Source: JBNJGT01 sp046496745
GTDB taxonomy: Archaea > Nanobdellota > Nanobdellia > Woesearchaeales > JACJVW01
Length of the DNA stretch: 19,706 nucleotides
Assembly (NCBI GenBank): GCA_046496745.1
Contig: JAWOGQ010000008.1
Span: 1-19,706, forward strand
Direction of reading: 5' to 3'
Shown here: one piece after another, positions 7,292 through 14,382 of the stretch
Position numbering within the stretch: the stretch's first letter is position 1
Layout: the number at the start of each line of letters is the position of its first letter
The notes under the pieces: generated by a model
Told to the model about the DNA's origin: nothing
Seen by the model: the letters and a program-made list of their open reading frames with translations, nothing else
The model's database searches: none
Position numbers and translations under genes: made by a program

Positions 7292-8548
7292 ATGGAGTAT
7301 ATCAATAAGAAGTATAAGCCCCTAAAGGATGATCTTATCTGCGAATATTATGTTGAGCCAAATGGTATAAGTATGGAGGAAGCTGCTGAAAATATCGCAA
7401 AAGAGAGTTCTATCGGAACCTGGACTGAGATATCGACCATGAACCCACGTATTGCAGCCAAATTGCGTCCCACTGTTTTCTCGATAACAAAGGATAAGAT
7501 CAAGATTGCCTATCCCTCAGACCTTTTTGAGGCAGGAAACATGCCCCAGATATTAAGCTCCATTGCAGGAAACATCTTCGGGATGAAACTACTCAAAAAT
7601 CTTAAGCTTCTTGATATAACATTTCCCCCACGGATATTGCGCTCATTCAAAGGCCCGGCTTTCGGGGTTGCAGGTATCCGCAAGCTTACAAAGATCCGTA
7701 ACAGGCCACTTACTGGAACGATTGTCAAGCCAAAAGTAGGCCTTTCAGCAAAGCAGCACGCAGAAGTTGCTTACAGGGCCTGGATTGGCGGGCTTGACAT
7801 TGTAAAGGATGATGAGAATCTTTCAAGCATGCGCTTCAACACATTCGATGATAGGATCAGGGAAACCCTGCGTGCCCGTGAGAAAGCAATGGAGGAGACA
7901 GGAGAATTCAAGGTATACATGCCAAACATCACCGCAGAGACCGATGAGATGATACGCCGCGCAGACCTTGTGAAACAATGCGGCGGAGACTACATAATGA
8001 TAGACATCCTCACAGCAGGCTTTGCTGCGCTCCAGACCATAAGAAACCTGGACCTTGGCATGGTCATCCATGCCCACCGGGCAGGCCATGCAGCAATCAC
8101 AAGAAATCCGAAACACGGAGTCTCAATGCTTGCAATAGCAAAGATTGCCCGTCTCATAGGGGTTGATCAGCTTCACATCGGAACAATCGTAGGTAAGATG
8201 GAAGGGTCCAAGGTTGAAGTCCAGGAGATTGAGGATGAGATAGAGGAATCCTTTGTAACAAAAGGTAAGACTCATGCCCTAGAGCAAAGATGGACAGGGA
8301 TAAAACCTGTTCTTGCTGTCTGTTCAGGAGGTCTTCACCCTGGCCATTTGCCACAACTGATCAAGTACATGGGAACCAATATTGTCTGTCAGTTCGGTGG
8401 AGGATGCCATGGCCATCCTGACGGGACTGAGCCCGGAGCAAGAGCGATAAGGCAGGCACTTGATGCGACCCTCAAGAAAAAGAAGCTTGATGTCTATGCA
8501 AAAGGCTTTCCCGAACTTGCCCGCGCACTCCAAAAATTCGGGCATTAG
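7292..8548 (+). CDS. rbcL: Ribulose-1,5-bisphosphate carboxylase, archaeal form III
   Basis: A 418-residue RuBisCO large subunit with the full active site: GTWT (42-45), TGTIVKPKVGL with Lys146, GGLDIVKDDE with the carbamylated Lys172 and Mg ligands Asp174 and Glu175, HAHRAGH (His262, Arg263, His266), His296, loop-6 Lys302 in GTIVGKMEG, and the phosphate-binding CSGG (344-347) and FGGGCHGHP (368-376). Length, lack of a small-subunit gene in the window and overall character fit form III. In archaea form III usually works in nucleotide salvage: AMP phosphorylase and ribose-1,5-bisphosphate isomerase supply RuBP, which RuBisCO converts with CO2 to two 3-phosphoglycerates. Neither partner gene is in this window. 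A decayed second copy lies at 10241-10497, beyond the PHA-synthase-like gene. Confidence 0.95.
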   Translation: MEYINKKYKPLKDDLICEYYVEPNGISMEEAAENIAKESSIGTWTEISTMNPRIAAKLRPTVFSITKDKIKIAYPSDLFEAGNMPQILSSIAGNIFGMKLLKNLKLLDITFPPRILRSFKGPAFGVAGIRKLTKIRNRPLTGTIVKPKVGLSAKQHAEVAYRAWIGGLDIVKDDENLSSMRFNTFDDRIRETLRAREKAMEETGEFKVYMPNITAETDEMIRRADLVKQCGGDYIMIDILTAGFAALQTIRNLDLGMVIHAHRAGHAAITRNPKHGVSMLAIAKIARLIGVDQLHIGTIVGKMEGSKVEVQEIEDEIEESFVTKGKTHALEQRWTGIKPVLAVCSGGLHPGHLPQLIKYMGTNIVCQFGGGCHGHPDGTEPGARAIRQALDATLKKKKLDVYAKGFPELARALQKFGH

Positions 8549-8556
8549 CTTTATAA
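8486..8556 (+). repeat. 71-bp direct repeat, copy 1 (3' end of intact RuBisCO gene)
   Basis: These 71 bases, from CTTGATGTCT to CTTTATAA, recur without a mismatch at 10435-10505. They comprise the last 20 or so codons of rbcL, its TAG stop, and a TATA-like CTTTATAA. In this copy no start codon follows at leaderless distance, so its TATA box appears to be unused. Confidence 0.9.
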
Positions 8557-8640
8557 TCAGCTATTCTTTCCATAATCTTATTTTGCTAGTCATCTACCTC
8601 TCGATTGTCTCTGGCATTCAGTTTCACCTTCAAACTTCTC

Positions 8641-8707
8641 CGGTATAAGGCAAGATACCTTTTCTCCAGCCAAAAATTTTGGTACAAATCTACATTATGG
8701 GGTCCCC
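8641..8707. promoter_or_regulatory. Cluster of short dyads upstream of the PHA-synthase-like gene
   Basis: Three short inverted repeats lie in the 218-base gap. GGTAT-8-ATACC at 8642-8659 is followed by TTTT and could be a weak terminator for rbcL. CCAAAA-A-TTTTGG (8670-8682) is a clean dyad. GGGG-T-CCCC (8699-8707) is the third. The last two lie 20-60 bases upstream of the TATA box at 8726 and are candidate operator sites. No gene is seen in the gap. Confidence 0.35.
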
Positions 8708-8725
8708 TTGAATCAGATAGGAACC

Positions 8726-8733
8726 CTTAAATA
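8726..8733 (+). promoter_or_regulatory. TATA box of the PHA-synthase-like gene
   Basis: CTTAAATA lies 41 bases before the ATG at 8767. This predicts a leader of about 10-15 bases that includes the GAGGGGGT ribosome-binding sequence at 8756-8763. Confidence 0.45.
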
Positions 8734-8766
8734 GCACCAGATCCAAAAAAACTCAGAGGGGGTATC

Positions 8767-10200
8767 ATGCTTAATGCAACGATAGAGTTAATGGATCTCC
8801 AGCAGCCTGGATACAAAGCAAACGTCAACGCCGCGTCTTCTGCAGCAACCGAGCTGATGTCATCGTACCTGGATGCAGGTAAAGATTTTATCGATTACTG
8901 GAACATGTTCTCTGGAGGGTTGAACCCCTTTCTCACTATGGCCTCTGGCACGCTTGCGTATCAGAAGCAAAGCATTGAATGGGGAAATCGCTATGTCCAT
9001 GAGATGACAAAAGATATCCCTAGGATGCAGTTCGGTCTTGGGCATAAGCTCCTTGACAGGGATCATTGCTGGAACATACTGGAGGTTGACGAGCACCCTG
9101 ACTATCCCCAGGCAGGTGAGAATGGAAGTATCGTGATTACGGTCCCTTTCATGCGAGGACCTGCCCTTGCAGACTACGGAAATCATGAAAAATCATCAAT
9201 AACACGACAAGCAATGAGACATGGCTTCAAACCTTATATTGTGCACTCTCGTGAAGGGTGCACTGAAAATAAGTTTTGTACCCATGCCGATTATCGTGCT
9301 TCAGGCCGATGGGCATTGCAGCGGGTCAAGGAACAAGGAGAAACTCCTCATCTCGCAAACATATGCGCTTCAGGGTACAAGTTTACCATCGCTGTCGCAG
9401 AGGACATGAAGGAAAAGAAGGATCGATACGTCGCAACTGAGCGAAACATCAATGACCTTCTTGGAGCAGAAAACCACGCTCAGGAAGTTCCCCATACAGA
9501 GATCGATTCTCTCGTAAAAAGCATAACCAACGTGGGCGTTCCTTGGCACGTCTCAAGGGATTCCCCAATCAGGAAGGCAGCAGACTGTATCCCTGACGAT
9601 GTCATTCAACAGACCCTGCAGGATAACGACTATCGTACCGATGGCCGGTTGACCGCTTTTTTCTGGAAGGTCTTCACCCTGGAGCATGCTATGGACTATC
9701 TTATGCTCAGCGACCTGGGATTCCTCAATGCGACCCATGATCCAGGCTATGATCCCTCCAAAAATGATACCTTCAGGTCATGGCTTGAAGAGGACTATTT
9801 TGACCTTCCCGGGACACTGCATGCGGAACTGGCAACCACAGTATTCAAGCAGGGTAGGCTTCCCGAACTTTTCGGACCAATCCTTGGATACATGGACCTG
9901 CCCATTGTCTGCATGACCGGAGAGAACGATGATATCAGCTGGCCGAAAGACTGCCGGGCCATGGCAGATGATGTAGGCACCAATCCTGAGCAGATCTTCA
10001 TCCTTGAGAAACAGGGGGCCGGACACTCCGGAATCTATATCTCCAAGAAAAGTGTTTCCACTGAATATCCAAACGAGTGGATGCGAATGGAGAATGGATT
10101 CCAAAAGGCAGCGGATGGCTCCTGGCAGGATATCTTCCGAATATTAAAGACCCTGCCAGAGGCAGATATTGGGGTTATCGGAGAAAAAGCATATAAATAA
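8767..10200 (+). CDS. PHA-synthase (PhaC)-like alpha/beta hydrolase
   Basis: A 477-residue protein whose order of motifs follows polyhydroxyalkanoate synthases. The alpha/beta-hydrolase core starts with a hydrophobic strand (SIVITVPFM, 121-129). The nucleophile elbow ANICASG puts Cys200 where PhaC has GxCxGG. The region DLPGTLHAELATTVFKQGRL (346-365) matches the PhaC segment before the acid. TGENDDISWP gives the catalytic Asp (388 or 389), GAGHSG gives His420, and GSWQDIFRIL (451-460) matches the terminal GSWW-like motif. A Cys rather than a Ser nucleophile argues for a polymerase or acyl-transfer role over a lipase. The elbow lacks the first Gly and one later Gly, so activity is uncertain. 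No PhaE/PhaR partner, ketothiolase or reductase gene is nearby. It lies between two RuBisCO copies and looks more GC-rich than most neighbours, which suggests acquisition. Confidence 0.68.
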   Translation: MLNATIELMDLQQPGYKANVNAASSAATELMSSYLDAGKDFIDYWNMFSGGLNPFLTMASGTLAYQKQSIEWGNRYVHEMTKDIPRMQFGLGHKLLDRDHCWNILEVDEHPDYPQAGENGSIVITVPFMRGPALADYGNHEKSSITRQAMRHGFKPYIVHSREGCTENKFCTHADYRASGRWALQRVKEQGETPHLANICASGYKFTIAVAEDMKEKKDRYVATERNINDLLGAENHAQEVPHTEIDSLVKSITNVGVPWHVSRDSPIRKAADCIPDDVIQQTLQDNDYRTDGRLTAFFWKVFTLEHAMDYLMLSDLGFLNATHDPGYDPSKNDTFRSWLEEDYFDLPGTLHAELATTVFKQGRLPELFGPILGYMDLPIVCMTGENDDISWPKDCRAMADDVGTNPEQIFILEKQGAGHSGIYISKKSVSTEYPNEWMRMENGFQKAADGSWQDIFRILKTLPEADIGVIGEKAYK

Positions 10201-10240
10201 AATATTTATGCTCCAAGAAAATAAATAACCTCTCGAATAA

Positions 10241-10497
10241 ATCAATAAGAAGTATAAGCCCCTGAAAGGTGATCTGCGAATATTATGTGGTAAAAGCATT
10301 TCCATGGAAGAGGCAGCAGAGCACATAACAGTAGAAAGCTCAATCGGCACCTGGACAAAGATCTCAACCATGAACACGTATTGCAGCCAAGCTGCACCCC
10401 ACTGTTTTCTCGATAACCAGGGATAAAACCTGTTCTTGATGTCTATGCAAAAGGCTTTCCCGAACTTGCCCGCGCACTCCAAAAATTCGGGCATTAG
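10241..10497 (+). pseudogene. Remnant of a second RuBisCO large-subunit gene
   Basis: Three pieces of rbcL are joined here. Bases 10241 to about 10417 match codons near 4-68 of the intact gene but with many substitutions, mostly at third positions, and frame-breaking losses of about 5, 4 and 2 bases. Bases 10418-10438 match 8295-8315. Bases 10435-10505 are identical to 8486-8556. Two internal segments (about 0.8 kb and about 0.17 kb) are missing, with short shared sequences at the joints (GGATAA, CTTG). The start codon is gone; TAA precedes the homology. The catalytic core, including the KDDE region and loop 6, is absent, so no RuBisCO can be made. The many synonymous changes imply that the copy evolved as a working gene before decay. 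Confidence 0.9.
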
Positions 10498-10505
10498 CTT
10501 TATAA
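10435..10505 (+). repeat. 71-bp direct repeat, copy 2 (3' end of RuBisCO remnant)
   Basis: Perfect match to 8486-8556. Here the terminal CTTTATAA (10498-10505) lies 30 bases before the pyrE ATG at 10529, so the repeat seems to serve as the pyrE promoter. The perfect identity contrasts with the diverged 5' part of the same remnant. Confidence 0.9.
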
Positions 10506-10506
10506 G
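10499..10506 (+). promoter_or_regulatory. TATA box of the orotate phosphoribosyltransferase gene
   Basis: TTTATAAG starts 30 bases before the ATG at 10529, which is leaderless spacing. All but its last base lies within the 71-bp repeat. Confidence 0.6.
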
Positions 10507-10528
10507 TTTTCATATATTCTTTCTTTTT

Positions 10529-11200
10529 ATGGCATTCAATCAAGAGGAATTCAACAACTTTGTGCTTGAGAACAACGTTATCGGTCTTTTTTCCGAGCAG
10601 AAGAAACTCAAGTCTGGCAGGTACTCATCCTGGTATGTGAACTGGCGTACTGTTGCAGGAGATGCATTTCTTCTGGACCAGCTTAGTGATTATGTCCTGG
10701 AATTTACCAGGGATCAGGGCCTTCAGCCAGATAATTTCTATGGTGTGCCCGAAGGTGCGACAAAGCTTGGTATAATAACACAGTTTAAATGGGCACAATC
10801 CTCTCCTGATTATGCACCGCATAGCCATGCAATGCCCATGGGAAGAGGCAAGCCAAAAGAGCACGGTGCAGCAAAGGACAGGTTTTATGTTGGTGAACCA
10901 AGAGGGAACACAATCGTGCTTGAAGACGTGACAACAACAGGAGGTTCCCTTCTGGAGACTATAGATACCTTGACTGTTCCGGTCATTGCAGCATTTGGTC
11001 TTACCAACCGCATGGAAAAGACAGATCAAGGCTACAGTGTAAAAGAAGCTGTAGAGAGCAGGGGGATTCCATACCATTCAATGAGCAATGCATTTGATCT
11101 TCTTCCTGCAATGTACAAAAAGGTGCAGCCTGGCGAAGAAATCAGGGAATCGATAGAGAAGGAATTTATTGAGTATGGAGTAGAGCCCTTAAATCTTTAA
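10529..11200 (+). CDS. pyrE: Orotate phosphoribosyltransferase-like enzyme
   Basis: A 223-residue type I phosphoribosyltransferase. It has a PRPP-binding loop VLEDVTTTGGS (130-140, acidic pair Glu132-Asp133), an earlier GVPEGATKLG (72-81) equivalent to the OPRT GVPxGA motif, and RGKPKEHGAAKDRFYVGE (106-123) equivalent to the catalytic loop KxHG of orotate enzymes. OPRT joins orotate and PRPP to give orotidine 5'-phosphate in UMP synthesis. No decarboxylase (PyrF) domain is fused. The open frame runs upstream to 10436 but only through the dead RuBisCO tail. The ATG at 10529 fits both the protein family and the TATA spacing. The stop overlaps the convergent patatin gene by 12 bases. Confidence 0.85.
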   Translation: MAFNQEEFNNFVLENNVIGLFSEQKKLKSGRYSSWYVNWRTVAGDAFLLDQLSDYVLEFTRDQGLQPDNFYGVPEGATKLGIITQFKWAQSSPDYAPHSHAMPMGRGKPKEHGAAKDRFYVGEPRGNTIVLEDVTTTGGSLLETIDTLTVPVIAAFGLTNRMEKTDQGYSVKEAVESRGIPYHSMSNAFDLLPAMYKKVQPGEEIRESIEKEFIEYGVEPLNL

Positions 11201-11221
11201 TTTCTTTAAATCTTTAATTTC
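11189..11221. repeat. 17-bp tandem duplication across two convergent stop codons
   Basis: TTAAATCTTTAATTTC occurs at 11189-11204 and again at 11206-11221 (period 17). It encodes the last residues of pyrE on one strand and the final EIKDLKKLKI of the patatin-like protein on the other. Both genes take their stop codons from it, which explains their 12-base overlap. Confidence 0.75.
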
Positions 11222-12031
11222 AAAACTGCGCAAACCCTCTTCATAAGCAAACTTGTTCTTGGTAAAATCCATTATAGTAAGCTCCAGTAACTGAGGCTCA
11301 AACAACACATCAGGATGATTCTTCATAAGTGAGAATTGCGTGCTCCTGTGCTCCATTATCTGCACAGTATGCGAGAGAATCTCAAAGACATTGGGTTCTT
11401 TCTCTTTCTTCCACATCTCAGATAACCTCCACCGGTGTTTGCTCTGCATCATCCCAACATCTGTTGAGTTATGGGCTTTCTTGTTCTTGACCTTGACAGG
11501 CGGATACAGGTTTACAGCAAACTTGCGCCTGGTACTTAGCAAGTCTACCGGTAAAGGATTCACTAGCCCCCCATCGACAAGAATACTCTCGTGATATTTC
11601 ACCGGAACAAATATTCCTGGTATAGAGATGCTTGCCCTTATCGCAAGAAGAAGATCCCCCTGCCTGAAAACCACCTGCTCTCCCTGGTTATAATCAGTTG
11701 CAACAATTGCAAGCGGTATAGGAAGGTCTTCAATTCTTGTACCTTTAGGTATATATCTCTCAAGTAAGGCCATCACTTTTTTGCCTTGTATAAATCCTGA
11801 TTTTGGGAATACAAGGTCTACATAAGAAAAAATCTCGCGTTTTGTCATGCTGAAAAGATCCTTCTTGAACTTCTCAAGGCTGCCTGCGCAATATAGCCCT
11901 CCAATAAATGCCCCAATGCTCGCTCCTGAAACCTGGCTGATTGTAAAACCATTCTCAACAAGCTTTTCAATTATTCCGATATGGGCAATACCACGTGATC
12001 CTCCACTCCCAAGACATAGCCCTACTTTCAT
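11189..12031 (-). CDS. Patatin-like phospholipase (RssA/NTE type)
   Basis: A 280-residue patatin-fold acyl hydrolase. The oxyanion-hole loop GSGGSRG (8-14) and following His17 are present. The nucleophile elbow GASIG has Ser38, RASISIPGIF (132-141) is typical of the family, and the catalytic Asp153 lies in VDGGLVNPLP. The family hydrolyses acyl esters of membrane lipids in bacteria and eukaryotes. In an archaeon the lipids are mostly ethers, so the natural substrate may be a host or environmental ester lipid. There is no signal peptide, so it acts in the cytoplasm or at the inner membrane face. A TATA-like box at 12053-12061 lies at leaderless distance from the ATG. Confidence 0.88.
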   Translation of the reverse strand: MKVGLCLGSGGSRGIAHIGIIEKLVENGFTISQVSGASIGAFIGGLYCAGSLEKFKKDLFSMTKREIFSYVDLVFPKSGFIQGKKVMALLERYIPKGTRIEDLPIPLAIVATDYNQGEQVVFRQGDLLLAIRASISIPGIFVPVKYHESILVDGGLVNPLPVDLLSTRRKFAVNLYPPVKVKNKKAHNSTDVGMMQSKHRWRLSEMWKKEKEPNVFEILSHTVQIMEHRSTQFSLMKNHPDVLFEPQLLELTIMDFTKNKFAYEEGLRSFEIKDLKKLKI

Positions 12032-12052
12032 GATAAGAACAGATTATTCAGA

Positions 12053-12061
12053 ATTTAAAAG
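12053..12061 (-). promoter_or_regulatory. TATA box of the patatin-like gene
   Basis: Minus-strand CTTTTAAAT lies 30 bases before the ATG at 12031. The gap to the divergent gene at 12137 is only 105 bases and holds both promoters. Confidence 0.5.
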
Positions 12062-12106
12062 CTTTTTTAATGCCTTCATTCTTAGATAAAATTTTGCTAC
12101 ACAAGG

Positions 12107-12115
12107 TTTATAAAA
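12107..12115 (+). promoter_or_regulatory. TATA box of the 12137 gene
   Basis: TTTATAAAA starts exactly 30 bases before the ATG at 12137, the same arrangement as at 4370 and 10499. It predicts a leaderless mRNA. Confidence 0.65.
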
Positions 12116-12136
12116 TATATCCGAATCTTACGGAAT

Positions 12137-12640
12137 ATGTATCAGACCTATCTTAAGCCAAAGAATTGCAAAGAATTCAACCACCTCTCTGCACAAGGCC
12201 TTCATCTTGGGACCCTTGTTGTTCAGCCTTTCAGTTCTGCAGAAGAATTCTGTGCTCAAAACAATATTGAAGCCGAGTTAAATATCCCGCCTTTCGCAAT
12301 TCTAGATCCAAATCCCAGGGATCCTTACAAGATAATAGATGAGCTATTTGATGATTATCCTTTTGAGATAAAAGATCTTTACACCGCCCAAAAGATTGCA
12401 TCCACTTATTTTAGGGCTCCCGTCCCTGTCAGGTATGAGGAGGTTGTGGTTTCTCAGCTTGACGTAGCAAGAACCCTTGATTATGAAGCATTGGCCTTCA
12501 AGACTCCACAGAAAAGACCCGATGAGAAGATCCGGCCTTTAAAGCGTATATGTGAGGCGCTTGATCATCTTGGTTATGAGAAGATAGTTGATTTCAATCG
12601 TCTTGCAGTACCCTATTCCCTTTTTGCTTATTTTAAATAG
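12137..12640 (+). CDS. Conserved-looking protein of unknown function
   Basis: A 167-residue soluble protein that I do not recognise. There is no signal peptide, membrane segment, metal-knuckle or nucleotide-binding motif. The sequence has a Pro-rich middle (NIPPFAILDPNPRDPY, about 49-64) and a mixed alpha/beta look afterwards, with evenly spaced charged and aromatic residues. The strong TATA box at leaderless distance and normal composition argue that it is a real gene. It is monocistronic, divergent from the patatin gene, and its stop overlaps the ABC ATPase stop by 8 bases in a tail-to-tail layout. Confidence 0.7.
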   Translation: MYQTYLKPKNCKEFNHLSAQGLHLGTLVVQPFSSAEEFCAQNNIEAELNIPPFAILDPNPRDPYKIIDELFDDYPFEIKDLYTAQKIASTYFRAPVPVRYEEVVVSQLDVARTLDYEALAFKTPQKRPDEKIRPLKRICEALDHLGYEKIVDFNRLAVPYSLFAYFK

Positions 12641-13613
12641 TTTCCTTTCTGTAAAGCTTCTTGATGATCTCAGTCACAGGTGGTTCACGGATCTCGATAT
12701 CCTTGATACGCTTACCTAGCCTGATTTCTTTTATTATTCCATCCAGGTATTTTTTGGACGTGTCCACCTCCAGCATAAAACTTCTATCAGAATACTGTTT
12801 CTTGATTTTTATCTCTGGTATCTTTTCTAGTTTCTTCCGGTCAATCGCATTATAATAGCTTACTGAGATATGTTTGCGCCGACCTACTTTCAGCTTCTCT
12901 ATAGAATCATCGAACACGATTTTGCCATGATTAATGATTATCAGGCGATGACAAAGGTTCTCGATATCCTCCAGGTCATGACTTGTGACAATAAAGGTCT
13001 TACCCTCTTTGTTCATTTGCTTGATAAACTCTCTAATTGTCTCTTTTGCAAATATATCCAGACCTATTGTAGGTTCATCCAGAAATACCAATGGTGGATC
13101 ATGAAGAAGAGCCATGGCAAACTCGCAGCGCATCCTTTCACCAAGTGACAACTGCCGGGCAGGCCTTTTCATGACCTCCTTTATATCAAGTAAATTGGTA
13201 AGGCGATCCAACTGTTTTTGAAATATTTCATCATTAATCTTATAGATTGTCTTATTGAAATGGAATGCATCTATCGCAGGCAGGTCCCATATGAGTTGAG
13301 ATTTCTGACCGAAAACAACACCAATATTTGAGACATACTTCTTACGATCTTCCCATGGACAAAAACCCATTACATCCACATCACCGCTATCAGGGTATAC
13401 AATGCCTGATATTATCTTGATGGTTGTTGACTTTCCAGCCCCATTGGGTCCGAGGAAACCTACTATCTCACCTTTTGGAATATCAAAAGAGATACCTTTT
13501 AATGCCTCAAATACTTTCTTCTTGCGTACAACAAGGGCCTTTAGTGCTTCTATGAATCCTTCGCTACGTTCGTATGAGTCAAATCGCTTACTCAGTTTTT
13601 TTACTTTAATCAT
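12633..13613 (-). CDS. ABC-2 exporter ATP-binding protein (COG4586-like)
   Basis: A 326-residue ABC ATPase with Walker A GPNGAGKST (55-63), Q-loop Gln103 in FGQKSQL, signature LSLGE (155-159), Walker B LVFLDEPT (175-182) and switch His212 in TSHD. About 100 extra C-terminal residues follow the nucleotide-binding domain, as in drug and polysaccharide exporters of the DrrA/COG4586 type. It would power the two ABC-2 permeases encoded just upstream. I chose the ATG at 13613, preceded by a strong AGGAGGATAAT ribosome-binding sequence. The longer frame to 13730 runs through the permease gene. It is the third and last gene of the operon. The substrate is unknown. Confidence 0.93.
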   Translation of the reverse strand: MIKVKKLSKRFDSYERSEGFIEALKALVVRKKKVFEALKGISFDIPKGEIVGFLGPNGAGKSTTIKIISGIVYPDSGDVDVMGFCPWEDRKKYVSNIGVVFGQKSQLIWDLPAIDAFHFNKTIYKINDEIFQKQLDRLTNLLDIKEVMKRPARQLSLGERMRCEFAMALLHDPPLVFLDEPTIGLDIFAKETIREFIKQMNKEGKTFIVTSHDLEDIENLCHRLIIINHGKIVFDDSIEKLKVGRRKHISVSYYNAIDRKKLEKIPEIKIKKQYSDRSFMLEVDTSKKYLDGIIKEIRLGKRIKDIEIREPPVTEIIKKLYRKETI

Positions 13614-13614
13614 A

Positions 13615-14382
13615 TTATCCTCCTGCACTTGCGTAATTCCGTATAGTTCTAAACCAAATGATAAGTGAAAGAATGACAAGTCCCATAAGACAGGCTGGTG
13701 CAAGTACCATCTCCCATGAATAATTCCCAAATAATGCCTGTGCCGGGATGAAACCAGCTATGAAGATAGGTATCAAAGTCGTAAAAAACAAACCCACATA
13801 CTTAGGATATACTGATTTAGGATACTCCCCCACAAGCTCAATAATCTCTACTAGCTCATAGATCCTCCAGCTTTGGATCACCCTGAATACGATCGATGAT
13901 AAGATAAGGGCAAAAAAGAAGTATAAGCCTATGGCAGTCAGCATAAGTATAAGCATAGTCAGAAAACCCATTAATTTGAACTCAATATGGGCTAATGCAA
14001 AACCCATGATCAACAATCCACCTCCAAACTTTGCTATGTCTTCTGCATCAAATGAAAGGCAGATGAACATCCACAGTGGATTTCTGGGTCGCAGTAATAC
14101 CATATCAAATTCTCCACGCTGAAGCAATGCATTTGAGTTCCACACGATCCCGTGGAACGAGAAATAGCTGAATCCTTTTACGGTCATTAGGATACCTTGC
14201 ATCATTATGATCTGGTAGATAGACCAACCCGTAAATCCTGCCGTATTATAATACATTATATAAGCGAAAAAAGGGGCGATTAATTCAACTGCAAACATTG
14301 TAATAAGCGAGATCAGGTATTCACCCCTATAGGCCATCCTTTGTGCTATTCGAAGCTTTGCGGAATGAAACCACATCCTCAT
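13615..14382 (-). CDS. ABC-2 family permease (COG3694-like)
   Basis: A 255-residue integral membrane protein with about six hydrophobic segments and the opening amphipathic helix (MRMWFHSAKLRIAQRMAYRG) seen in ABC-2 permeases. The stretch NALLQRGEFDMVLLRP is a hallmark of the COG3694/COG4587 permease pair that accompanies COG4586 ATPases. The start overlaps the previous permease stop by 4 bases (ATGA), and its stop is 1 base from the ATPase start, so the three subunits are translationally coupled. It would form a heterodimeric export channel with the product of 14379-15155. Confidence 0.88.
   Translation of the reverse strand: MRMWFHSAKLRIAQRMAYRGEYLISLITMFAVELIAPFFAYIMYYNTAGFTGWSIYQIIMMQGILMTVKGFSYFSFHGIVWNSNALLQRGEFDMVLLRPRNPLWMFICLSFDAEDIAKFGGGLLIMGFALAHIEFKLMGFLTMLILMLTAIGLYFFFALILSSIVFRVIQSWRIYELVEIIELVGEYPKSVYPKYVGLFFTTLIPIFIAGFIPAQALFGNYSWEMVLAPACLMGLVILSLIIWFRTIRNYASAGG

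Noticed and set aside
8324..8545. Minus-strand frame that shares its first 20 residues with the frame at 10144-10494
   Set aside because: The shared peptide is only the antisense reading of the 71-bp repeat. It is not a gene family.
10436..10528. N-terminal extension of the pyrE frame (start at 10436)
   Set aside because: The extra residues come from the dead RuBisCO tail read in another frame. OPRT homology and TATA spacing both point to the ATG at 10529.
13614..13730. Longer start for the ABC ATPase
   Set aside because: The extra 39 residues overlap the permease gene in another frame. A strong AGGAGGATAAT precedes the ATG at 13613.
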